Of a DNA stretch of 64,000 bases, positions 36,231-48,694 are shown piece by piece (the stretch's first letter is position 1; the number at the start of each line of letters is the position of its first letter). This DNA is from Margaritispora aquatica (taxonomy: Eukaryota > Ascomycota > Leotiomycetes > Helotiales > Discinellaceae). The translations under genes and the position numbers were made by a program. Under the pieces are notes generated by a model. That model ran no database searches. It had not been told where the DNA came from and was given only the letters and a program-made list of their open reading frames with translations. The DNA lies in contig VJWN01000024.1 in NCBI GenBank assembly GCA_007644065.1, forward strand, positions 137,902 through 201,901, read 5' to 3'.

Positions 36231-37935
36231 TCGTCCCATTTCCAACCCAGATCTGCATTCCACTCCCAGTCCCAGTCCCACTTCCACTCCCGCCCGCCAC
36301 CGCCGCGTGCCTCTGCCTCTCTTCCAGAAGCACGACACATGCTCAACCATGCTCCACCCAAGGTCGCTGACGAATGTGAACAACCCAACCACAATAACAA
36401 ACAAACAACAACAACAACAACGCATAATCCGGACGGGAAAGATCTGACAACCAAATCTAGAATCTGAACCCCTCGTCTCTCGTATCGTACTCGGCCTCTC
36501 TCCGCCACACGCCTCTCAAGCCTCAGCGCCAGAAACAAGCGACCTCTCAGCCTACCAACTTAGACACCGCCAAGAGACCCTAATTCGATTCTGGAGCTGA
36601 GAGGCCCCCTTTCATCCCTCCTCAGTCCTCTCCATCTCCTTGCTCGTTCACCGCCTATGAGATGTCTGAGAATCTAGTCAAGGGAAATCAACAGCGCAGA
36701 GATCTTGTCAATAGTGTCTGTCTATCTTCGGCCGAGGAGCGCTAGAAAGGGCAATCTATCCGCACGTACTCACAGCGCCACGAAGTAGAGTCAAAAGGGT
36801 GAACATAGGCGACAATAAAGAAAAAGCAAGTCACTCGAGATGACACGCTAGCGCTTGCATCGTAAAGCCACCTACCATTACCATCACCACCATCAGTAGC
36901 CAGTTGGGAGCAGGGTATTGAAGAAGAGACACGGGGACACGGGGACAAAACTCCAGTGCGGAGGTACCTGATGCGGACACCCGAGATCTGAATCGTATCG
37001 TAAGGCACCACACTTCATCACATATTGCATCCGATTTCCTAAACTCTTCATCTTCTTACATCTCCCCGCTCTAACCGCCAGCAACGCCGGCGGCCCGCCG
37101 GCTTCCTTGATATCGAAGATGTGTATGAATCAGATGTCTGAGACAGCTGATTAAAATCGAATCATATCCGATTATTACAGTTGAAGGAGAAAGAGGAGTA
37201 GGAGAAGACACCACTTGAAATTGATTATTGATGATTCGCTTTCGAGACCACTCGCTGCGTGGGGGTGGGAGCGAGATGAAGACAAAAAAGGAGGCATGAA
37301 AGTCCAGAGATATGCACCCACCGCAAGCACTATTACCCACTGGCACTCGAATTGCCCCCACATACGGAATGAACTCATCAACGGCAAGTCCCCTGTGGAG
37401 TATCGAATTTCGATCGCGATCGGGGCATGAGCACGAACAAGGATATTGTTGTGCCTTTTCTAACTAAGCAAGTGAAAATGTATATTGCTCATGGAGAACG
37501 AACTGACAAACTGACTGAGAACAAGGAACTGCCCTGTCGCGATTCTATCGTTCAGGGCGGATGAGGAAGGTACCAAAGAACTGGGACGTCTCTTCTCTTG
37601 ACGTTTCTGCCGCTTGAGCTAAATTTGGTATAGAGGAATGATGGTTCACTCACCACTCACCACTTTCCAAAACAACCTAATGTAAAAGGCTATCTCGAAC
37701 ATCCAGAGACGCAAAAAGAAAGAGAACGATGAAGAAGGAATTTACTTCGTAGCTAGAAACCAATGAGACGAAAGCTACCGGTCGGCCCTGTGCTGTGCGG
37801 CTCCAAGCTGTCGGTACACGCTTGTCTGGAAACAGGAATGAATGTCGTTCAAGATGGATTGAGTCTAGCTGATCTTACAGCGTGTACAGCGTTGAGTCAT
37901 GCCTATTAACTGAGCTATCAACTGGAATGAATATC

Positions 37936-38598
37936 TCAAGGACAAACCAACTGAGTCTCAACCCCCCTTGGATCAAATCGGTCAAAGGTTGAAAGTGACG
38001 CAATGAGGTCTGAGATGAAGCCCTGGAATGCGCTGATTCCGATCGACGATGGTGAGCATTTGATAGAAGGATTCGTTATGTTTATTTTCACCCCACTTGT
38101 AGCCCTTCGAAGGAAGAGACAAGTTTCAAGGGGGGACAAAGGAATGTATTCGGACATCGATTTAATCCTGCGAGTGAACTGAGACGAGACATCTGTATCA
38201 AGACTAGAGTACGCGATGCCTATCACGTAGCCACGAGACATACTCATTGATATTCCTACACTCCTCACGAAAATTACGACATCCACTCTAATTTGATCCA
38301 GATAGGACGTGAAAGCCACTTTGTCCACGATACACAAGCTTTGGAAGTGTGGAGTATCTAGTTTCTTGGCAGCCTGTAACTTTTCTGAGGACATGAGGTC
38401 GGCTCTAAAAGTAAACCTTGAAAAGAAAGCAAAATGAACTGGGCTTGATATCTTCCTCACATATCTCTTTCCGGTGAGATGTCTTCCCGAGTTAGGAAGA
38501 ACAGCTTCCAACTTCCGCAGCTTTGGACACATGTCAAGAAAAGCGGTAAAACCTATATCATTTATACGCCGAATCAGTGCATGGTGTAATATCTTCAA
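37936..38598 (-). pseudogene. 220-codon open frame, possible gene fragment
   Basis: An open frame of 661 nt, the longest without assignment in the right half of the window. Its first part reads like a leucine-rich F-box-associated segment: FEDAELKILHHALIRRIND just upstream, then FTAFLDMCPKLRKLEAVLP. The first ATG is at 38532, inside this segment, so an N terminus is missing. The rest (from about residue 40) is less protein-like. I cannot name a family. It may be a decayed or partial gene, or chance. Confidence 0.3.
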
Positions 38599-41500
38599 CT
38601 CCGCATCTTCAAACCAAGGCGTTCAGAGACAGTACTTTACTAAAGAAGGACAATAGCACCCCGGGGAAGGAGAGAGTTCATCTCGCCAATGCATGCACTC
38701 CACGAGGAGGAGAAACAAAAACAAAAACAAAATAGACGACCAAGGACGGGAGGCTTTGGCAAGCCTCTCGGGATTCACAAAGGAAAACAACTTCACAGAG
38801 ACACTGTCTCATAAAGCCATGCGTTTCTATGGAGGACGAAAATAAGAATAAGACAAGATCGTAAAAGCAAACAGACATTGGAATCAGCAGTGCCAAGGGA
38901 GTCGATCATCGATCGTTCTTTAAGCGAATTGCAGGCGTCGAAGCGAGGGGATGAGCAAAAAGCAAAAAAGGGGCTGACCAAAGAGACCAACAATTTCATA
39001 ATTGGGGTGTATTTGTGGCTTCGGATATGGAGACCCGAGGTTTCTCGAAGGCGTTTCGATCATTCTGCGTGTGAGTATGCAATGCCTTCAATCGAGGATC
39101 TGACTCTGCCTGCCTGTCTGACTTGGTATAAGCAATATTAGTGCAAATAGTTTGAAGCTTGGCTGAAATACGTTCTCTTATGCAATAGTAATGAAATAGG
39201 AAGGAGGATGTATGAAGGATCACCTTGTCTTCAACGTTGAGAAGAAGAAAAGACGAATGGCGAATCTCCCTGAAGGCGGCACACATCTGATAGCCGGAAG
39301 GGTTGGTGGGTGAATATAGTATGGCAGGGTGAATTTTGCGTGGGGGTATTCAACAGACTTCCTATCGTCAGATATTCGAAATAACAGTTGATTCAGAAAG
39401 AACAAGCACGTTGAATTTCCGCCTCGACGACTTTATCCTGCCATCTCTCTGAATCATTCTCAAATTCATTCAAGACGAAACAAGCCATAGAGTCAGATAG
39501 GATTCTCGCGTCGTCTCCCTGCCGTCAGCGAATGGCAAGAATAACCATGAAGGCGTTTGTGATTCCACAGCTCTCGCGGGAAATATTGTGGCACGATGCT
39601 ATGGTGGTGAATCAAGTATCACTTTGAAGCAAGCCAGCCTTACACTGCAACATCTTGTCTTACAAGAGCTCAATGTCTAGAGATGTTTCCATCAACCGGA
39701 CTGTCACCTCTGCCACCAGCACATCACCTTGTTGCCATTCACTCGGGAGGGAGCACGAGGCCTCTCTGGCTTCGCCGCCGGATAATGTGCTCTGCTAAGA
39801 TTTGAATAACATGGGCTGTGGTTGTACGTCGTGGACACCGTTCTCCAATCGAGTGTCTAGATCATCGATCTCGTAGGCACAAGCTCGGCCATTGGTCTCT
39901 ATATTCACACGGGATTCCTTCGTCCTTGTCCAGACAGCTTATACGAATCGGAGTATTTAATACGTGCGGGCGCATCTTGGTAAGATATTGAGAAAGATGA
40001 GCAATCTGCTTTGTGAGGTTGCGGCCCGAAATCGAACGATAGCTGCATGGGTTGGTTTCGCTCGGCAAGATGGCCTGAATGACAGATTTCCCCATGAGCG
40101 AAGCGGGTGATGATGTTGGTTGACGACTTGATGGAGTATCGAAACTTGAAACTCGTTATTACGAGGATGAAAGGGTGTCTTTGGCTGAGGAGACATTTCC
40201 GAAGCTATGGGTCGGGCATCAACTTCGTACTGTATCAGGCTTTCTTCTATATTTTTCTTCACAGGCTAAGTTGCTATTATGCAAGATCAAAGATCTGGTG
40301 ATGAAGACGAACGAATGGTGCTTAGTCTCATGACGCCACGTAGTTTGTGGTTTGAAATCTGGTTGCCATCCGTATGTGTGATGGTTGAAAATCCCCAAAC
40401 GAGCCATTGTAGTTCAAAAGTATGCAATATAACTGAGATCTGAGCCGTATTATCCCACCAAGAAGAACTCCCAACTGTTCCCGTGGGTGTGATGCATGAA
40501 TGTGATCTGAAATACTCAAAGCCGAATGATTACTTTTAATGTGAACTATCTCATGTCACAATGGTATTCAATGCAGTCATGCCTTGGTTTTTTGTTTTTA
40601 ATAAAAAGCATTAGATTCCTCAACGGCGTTGCATCAATCTCGTGGCTCGTAAGGTAGCATGCAAGGGAAATATCAACGGATCAACGGTGCCTCTCTGCTT
40701 TTCGACTTGATCTCGGCGTTTCGAAAAGGATGAACCAAGTTCAATTTTTGCGAGCCGAGAGTCCTGATAGGTCGCCTGGAGTGAGATATCCTAGGCGCGT
40801 AATGAAGGACGATCATTGCACCTTGTCCAGAGGGACACAGGGTTCCAAATTTTCTTGAGATTCCAACAATGTTCTAGGATGTTTCCTGTGTAAGCCTCAA
40901 GACAGTAAGGTTAACTCACTTATACATGTAGACGACTTCAAAATTTCGTAAACACACAAAGATTATGTTTGGATGCCATCTTCATGGAATTCCCCTTCCA
41001 AAAATCCCCCTTCAGTTTCGGCGACAAAGAGTGATTCGTCAAGACAAATAAGGCCGAGGCTGGGGTAATAATGACCGAGCTCTGAAGATCATACCAAAGT
41101 TGACTCCCCTTGGATAATTGTGTGATGTCTCGTAGCCTATCCAATGGTTGGCACAAGGGGGCTGAATATAAAATTTGTTGCCAGCGACGAAAGTGCTTTG
41201 CCTCTTTCTCACATCTTCAATTATTGGCCACCAAGGAAGGACTGTGATGATTCAAGGCTGGTAGGTTCTATTCATTGGCTGTGCCCACAACCCACGATAC
41301 ATGTGAAGCAGTGAAGGTACCGTACCGGTACAGTGGGAAGATCACTTTAGGCAATTCAGCTCCAGGTCGGAGTCGTAATCTGAATCCTAGTGCCAAGTCA
41401 ATTCGGTGATAGCCCCAGATTCGATCTCAGGCCCGAGGGCCTGAGAAGCGAGAGACAGGAAAACGTCGCTGCTCAACCATGCATCCACACTCACCACAAC

Positions 41501-44500
41501 CTCATCATCCATGACCATGACCATGACCTGGCACATTCAGACCCCGCAGTGTAGGGTTCTAGGGTCGATAATGCATTAGATCGAGCGATGAGATTCAGTC
41601 ACGGAGCTGATCATCCCAGGCAGGACTCCGATTCAGTGCAGCCCAAACGCATCCGAAGAAGGATTTTGGAAGATCTCTTCAGGTGGTTGGCAGGGTCAGG
41701 TGCGAAGGATTATCGAATCAGGGGGAGTTTAAGCGGATGGACGCTCGTTTCATAAACAAGATAACGGCAGCTTTGATGAAAACTGCTCTCAACGGCTGGT
41801 TTATCTGCCGAGTGTCTTTCTGCTACCACTGCACGAATGTGGCGCAGAATCGTATGATTCTTGCGTTCTGGACTTTGGAAGTCGGCACGGGAGACATCGA
41901 AGCACTTCAGCTTTGATTCCGTCAAATATAAGGTGTGTATTTTCGAAGTCGTGAGAATAAGGCCTTGTAGTTTAATGGTGATAAGATACGCGTATTATAG
42001 ACATGGTGAAGAACATTAGATACCTTCTTTGTCATTATCAAAGCATCCCAATATGTATCCTAGTGTGAAGGATTTGTATTCATAGGCTTAAACACTAACC
42101 TAGGTGGTTATTGAGCTTTGCGTATGTATTTAACTCTAAAATAACCAGTTTCGCACTTGTTAATCAATCGTATGGCTCGTCAACTGAACCTCAATATTGC
42201 AACTGAGTAATGGATACACTTTTTCGTACTCGCATCTCACAACGGCTCGCATTTGTAAATCTCAACTCATGGATGTCGGATCCCACCAAAACATGATAAA
42301 AACGATAATGGGATCCAGAGCGGAGGTCAAAGCGAATGTCGGACATTTATTTCCCAGGCGGGTTTGAGTGCTGTTGCGTACTTTCCATGGGGCAAGGAAA
42401 ATCCAATTGTCGATCAAGCGGAGCTGAAAATAGAACTCCGGAGAAAGAACCGAAGAAGTTGTCTTGCTCCGTTGCTTGAGACCCCGTGTGCAGCTGGTTC
42501 TGCTGTGAATCTGGTGCAGTCAAACGTGTCACGTATTACGCCACTTGTACTTTTAAAATATCGAAGTTTAATCTTGCGGTCAGTCTATTTATTTTCCCAG
42601 TGAGCGATACTTTGCCCTTCAAGGACTTTCGCTCTAGATGCTGATGGTCTGATCAAAGGCCGTTAGAATTTGAACGACAGGCTTGGTCCATGAGCAACCG
42701 CGTGGCTGACGGGGCCGCTGAACGCCCTCATCGTCCAGCTGGTCTGGCCTGCCCCTGTCAAATCTCCCATGCCTTCTAGGATTGTTGCCTGAGACGATGG
42801 AATTCGGGATATCTTGTGCATTGTTCCCTCATGCACGTACCAGACCTTACAGACGACAGTGAAAGCTCATTAAAGGCACGCCTCGGATGATGAGGTGACA
42901 GATGCCGTCATCCAATAGTTTTGGAATGTTGATATCTAGATCATGTCTGAATCAGGGACATCACTCAAACAGCCTCGGAGGAACACAATTCCACTCTTTG
43001 GTCGGAATAGTTATGGAGATAGCACAACAGCATTGTCAGTGGCGGCACTAGATCTTTCGTTCTGGATGAAATCCTGCTGTGGGGCGATCTTCAGTAAGAA
43101 TGTACTGGGGTGAGAAGTAGACAACCTCTTTCTATTGGATAAGTGGAGTTGCATAACAAGATTCACGCACTGTGTGTTGTATGTTCCATGAAAGGAATTA
43201 CAGATTATATGACGCACCGCATCATGGTGTGCTCTCAAACTGCTAGAGATCGTCGTTGGCTTTCAAGAAGGCAGGAGATGTGGCATCGGTCCGCCAGGCA
43301 CGATCTCAGATCTGACGGCTTTGGTATACCCAACTTGTTCTGTGAGGCGTGTTAGCAATGCAAAGAATACCGCCTGTCAGCTTGGTTTACCTGTTCAAGA
43401 TTCTTTGTTTTAAATGTACTACCATTAGACTCGATGCAGTTATTCTAGGATAGCTGTCTTAGCCACTTATACAGCCACGGATAGTCACATCTGAACATCC
43501 TAAGATTGCATCTGAAGATCGTAAAGTCACGTCAACCCTGATCAGCGTCGTGTAAAGTTTGATATCCGCTTCCGTGATATGCTTGCCGAGAAGAAATGGC
43601 GCGCTTTAGGTTCCTCGATCTAGAAGATGCCTTTCCAAGTGGTCCAAAACTTGAACAACATACCAAGATATTCATCATAAGCCTCTTGCGTGGTTGCAAA
43701 TCTGGGTTTGTGCAGGACCGTCACGTCACGGTGAAGCGGAGCTCATAATTCGGATCCGGCTGAGAGCGGTAATGACCATCAGGATCCGATGTTTTGTAGA
43801 TATTCCATTCCTGGATTTAGTGTTATTGTTATCCAGATGTTTTGATGGAAAAGAAGATGAAGTTGAAAAAAAGTGTGCGGGGTCGTGGTGGGGTTAAGTT
43901 CTTCTGGTCGTTGAAGAAAGGGATGGTGGCCTCGCTTGCCATTTTCGGGGTTTGTTCTGTTGGTGTTTATGAAGTAAGTAAGGAAGGAGCAAACACTATA
44001 TACTGAGAGGCTAGATAAAGACCGAGAAAGAGAAGATTAGATACGATGAAATATTGTTGAATTTAATATACTAGGATATATGTTAATAACATACGGTTCC
44101 TCTGGCTATTAGTATAAGATGGTTGACTAACGCTTTAAGAGTTTGCGTTAATAGAACGAACATTAGATCGTAGGCTCATAATCGGTTAATCCTAATTCCT
44201 ATCTACGCTCGACGTCAAAAGTCTAATTCTTGTAATTGACCATTGAGAATGGAAATCCAACGAGAAGAGCAAAATCATGATGACATTCAAATTGTAAAGC
44301 TTATCCTCGTTGTTCAATAGCCCTATGCATACATATCACAGGTAGGCGGTTCTAACTGAAAACGTCCGGCGACGGTATCGACTCTTACATAACCTAGCCC
44401 TGTTTGCCAAAAGCGATTGATACCCTTACCTACACCGAGCGGACGGGCAACGAAGATCCCAATTAACACAGGGCAAGAAACAACGAAACTCAAAATCTAC

Positions 44501-46115
44501 TGTGGCAGTCTAGACTTTCCTGTCTCAAGCGGCTCGGTAGGATGCATGCACCCGAAACCTGCAGCTGTCAAGCCCTGTCAGATTCGTAGTGTGGTAACCT
44601 CTCGTCTGTCGACAAGTAAGTACTTGTGAGCAGTACGTACTGTACCTCCACACGTACTCAAGTACAGCATACCCCGGAACTCGATCATGTCAAACAATCA
44701 GCTCAATATGTGAGAGATAGGGAGCTGCCTCATCTCGACAATGTAAGTAACCTGTGATGGTGATGTGTTCAACAGTGATACCGGCATGCAACCGCTCCAC
44801 ACCTAACTCGCGAGTGTGTTCGCCTGTGTGGATTGCGAGCAGTTCAAGACATTTGATCTGGCTGGATGGAGCAGGTATGTGAGCTTCGGTGAGTGTCTGA
44901 GTGTGAGGTTGCCAGACCCACCCAGACACGTTCGTACCTCGGGATGCCACGGATATTGGCATTTTCGAGGTATGTTCATTTAGCGTTTCTAGATGTTTTC
45001 TCAGTAGGGGCGCTGGAAAAGAGAAACTTTACTCGGTAGCTCCACACGCTAGGCAATCTGCCCCCGTTTAAACGTCCGGTTCCCATATTCAAGTGTGGGT
45101 AGAACACGGAGTACATCTGTATCTTGATCGACCTAACCAAATGAACTTTAAGGAGCCCTGGTCAGACCCAACGCAAAACGATGCAACAAGCTCTAGATCA
45201 ACTAAAAGAGTCGATCTCATCCATGTGGTCCGAGAGAGCAAGGACTAGCATCTCGTAGAAGTGAACTGAACCGGAACCAAAAAAGACTGGTGGTCAGCAA
45301 GACGGAAATCAGTAGCAGATTGTTTCTAGGGCACACGCATGTCTGGAAACGAGATGCCATCCGGTGACTAAAAGAGGGTCCTGTCATGCTACAAGATGTG
45401 ACTTTGACACTCTGTAGTATCGAATACCGTGCGAATGATCCACCCCCCTCCCTGGCAAAGAACTTGATGTCGATGAACCATCTGCTGGAACGTTCAGGGT
45501 GCGGAGGTGAGACCGATTGAAACCGAACATTGAAAGTGGGTGATTCAGTAAAATTATTTTCCGTTGATCTGCAGCTGTCATATTGGGACGCATGTAGCCT
45601 GGTTGACACGACAGAGAGACAGACGTGCATTCTCAACGGCGAAATATCCTGTTTGGGGTGTTTTGTGTTTGATGTTTGAGTTGTGTACTGATGAATGTCT
45701 TTCAACCACAAGGCATTGTTGAGATGAATCTCAGTTCTCGGTGCTCAAGAGTCCAACCGACTGTGATAAGAAGTGTCAAAATCGTACGATATATAAAGAT
45801 CGGTAAAAAAAAAAAAAAGCAGTCCTTGAACAGCAGATAACGCTGCTCCCTCACAACACACGTGGTATACACAAAATCTTTGCAAGAACCTGTCTGAATC
45901 TCGGAGCTGAAAGTTACAAAGAGAGTCGATGATCTACCGAGAATCGTCTAAAATAGCCTTCGGGGAAAAGTCACTCGACACGCGGGAATCCCGCTAAAAC
46001 CTCCTTCTAATCCACCCCACTCAACTACCACTACCACTACTCCCAACTCCCACACCACATCGACCCATCCATCGAATCAATCGATCAATCAAGTATCAAC
46101 TTTTCCTCAGCGCCC

Positions 46116-46154
46116 TGGTCTGGTTTGGTCTGGTTTGGTCTGGCCTGGTCTGGC
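46116..46154 (+). repeat. 10-bp tandem repeat (tggtctggtt)
   Basis: About four units of tggtctggtt, the last diverged to tggcctgg. Confidence 0.9.
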
Positions 46155-48069
46155 GAAGAATGGAAAACAAGAACAGAACACGAGGAGCAGAGACAACGTG
46201 CTCCATTCCCAAAGCAGCCCGCTCACAACGCCTCCTCTCTCGATTGAGCAATCCGTTTCCGTGTCCCGCTTCGGCACTTGAGACCAAAAGCAATTATTGC
46301 GCTGGTTATCTTTTTCTTTTCTTTTTCTACCTTCTCGTTGTACGTGCGCATTGCGATTTGCTTGGTCGAGATACGGAGGTTGGAGTGTCAAGGGAATGAT
46401 ATTGGCTGATGGATGACGGATGATGAAGGCTTTGCTCTGGATGGATGACCTGACACCGGCAAGCAACTGTACGTGGCGTTTGTTCGTACCAGTGTCGTCT
46501 CACCCCAGGCCAGTGGGTGGTGAAGGCGGGACGGGGCGTTGGTCAGGTTGTGGAAGGAAAGCGAAGAATGCGCCTAGGAGAAAAATTTGGCAGGCCAGGG
46601 TCAAGAGGGAAGGTTATGGCGAATTTCCGATTGAGTGTGTGATCGATTGAAACACATCTAGTGTGATTCGCTTCCACTTACTGAGTGTTGTTGCTGCGTA
46701 TTTACGATACGTGCGAAGGAAAGAATCCCAGCGATGCGAGAGGGGGCGGGTACGAGCATTGGTGGAGTGGCAATGAGTTCACGGGAGAAAGTATTTTACT
46801 GTACTTTATGAATGTTCCCTGGTACTACCAATACTTTGCCTGTCAGAAGGTGGAAGAGGAGGAGGGAGAAAGGGAGCTTGCAGGATGCACTGGTGAAAAA
46901 TCGACTCCAGCTCGGTGTACGTTGGCCAATTATCGGGAGAGGGCCGTAAAAATATGCTGGTTGTGCTGATGGGCTGTGATTATTCGGTAGAGCACAACAG
47001 AAGTCATTTGCCGTGTTGGGCGACGGGAGGGAAGATTCCAAGTCGACCTCAAGTGTACTGTACCACTGCATGTGCCACAAGACGAGAGCCACGCAACGGT
47101 TTGGTTCCTGCTGCTGCTCGTCTGGCTCTCAATTTGCCCGCGCATGTTTGTTTACCCCTGCTTGCATTTGCAGCAATATCTGTATCTTGCAGCCGAGATC
47201 CTGCTTCTGATTAAGCAGGAGTCGTTAATCGCCTTGACGACGAATAACAATGAGATGAGACTGGAAAAGTATCGGTTTCGGTGAGAGAATTTGTGGATAG
47301 GTATGGTGTGTACAGTATTGACTCGCTTGTTTTGCCCATTTTCTGCGATTTCTCACTTCCTCAAAGTGTATATACTCCGAGGTTTGCAGTAGTTTCGCAG
47401 TATCGCATCGACCTCGTGAGCGAAAAGTACACTATGCAATACCTATGATTAGCTAGAGCTACCATTTCAATACCAATCTCGACTTATGAATTATCCCAAA
47501 GCGTCCTTTGTCCCAAGCATCTTATTCCTTGTGGATCCCAGAGATCCCCCCGTTCAATAATACGGTATCGAGGTTACATCGATAGAACATCGAGCGAACC
47601 CTGGGGCAGTTTCAAAACGGTAGACCGGTATTCCAGAAACGGTATTCCTCCTCATCGTTTGTCTTCCCAGCGTATCCGATCTCGCTTGTGGCTTTCTTTC
47701 ACAACTTCTCATCCTGCGATATGTCAACAGTAAGTTCTGAAGTATATTCTTGCAAACATACCTAGCATGCTTATTTCAAGCATAGTAAACTTCATCTGTA
47801 ATCTCGTCCCAACTTAAGTGCTAACCACAGCAGTCAGTGAGTCGAGATTCCCACACAACTGCAGTAACCAAAATCGCCTCGTAACGACTGGTCGACGGAC
47901 TTCATGCTGGATGCACGATGCTGGCTGCTTGGCTTTGGCCTGGTCGACCAGGCCAGGGACAGGATGGTAGGCAAGCAAGCAGCAGCACCTCATGCATTCG
48001 ATTCGATGCACAGGCCCATTTAATCGTGATCAAGCCGATCGCTTCCCTGACCCTGTCGACGTGATGCCC

Positions 48070-48101
48070 ATGCCACGCCCATCCCATGCCACGCCCATCC
48101 C
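48070..48101 (+). repeat. Two exact 16-bp tandem copies
   Basis: The unit atgccacgcccatccc occurs twice without mismatch, followed by a partial third copy. Confidence 0.93.
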
Positions 48102-48659
48102 ATGCATCCGCTCGAAGGGGTATTGCGGGCCCGCAGCAGGCGCTGCACCATCGCACAATTCCTGTCAGTCGTCGATGGACGCGGATACAGGCAGCCTCTG
48201 AATCAGTGCCCCAATTCCATGCTGCGGAAGTAAATACAGTGTAATACCGAAGTACTGCAAACACACCCTCTGTATCACTAGCTAGACTACGTATTTACCT
48301 ACACCTCGCTTATTCCGCCATCATCTTCTCGTTATGCCTATCTGCCATTTGGATGAGCGCAATTCTCATCAAACGACTCAGTGCCGTAGATAGACCATCC
48401 AGGTATTTGGTGATCCTTGTTCTTGGAACCCTCTCTTGTCTCTTCCTAACTTTGACTTTGACTTTTGACTGTGACCTTGACCTTGAATAATTCCAAAATC
48501 ATCCCTTTGACACCCTTGACTCAGGCCAAAACCCTGCCCTGTCTGTCGCCAGCCAGCTCGTTCGTGCCTCCTCCACCAGACGACACCACTCCATCCACCA
48601 CAGACTCCCTAGCCTAAGGTAGCTGACACCACCACAGCCACACACCTCACAGGTTCACT

Positions 48660-48694
48660 CACCCACACCCACACCCACACCCACACCCACACCC
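48660..48694 (+). repeat. (CACCCA)n minisatellite
   Basis: 35 bp of a perfect hexamer repeat, nearly six units. It is not the TTAGGG telomere unit. Confidence 0.93.

Larger units (their letters stand above)
31384..37935. other. Gene-free region, left part of the nsdD upstream desert
   Basis: 6.5 kb. No frame has domain resemblance or a convincing intron-exon pattern. Simple repeats occur: CT at 32066-32092, a CCA run at 35828-35849 and GA at 36213-36230. Stretches around 35400-36450 are C/A-rich on the plus strand, like a transcript leader, but no gene follows. Confidence 0.5.

Noticed and set aside
41961..42001. tRNA-like 5' half (ccttgtagtttaatggtgataagatac)
   Set aside because: It looks like a D-arm, but no anticodon stem, T-arm or matching acceptor 3' strand follows.
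45217..45711. 164-codon minus-strand open frame
   Set aside because: No family resemblance, and it overlaps other frames of similar quality.
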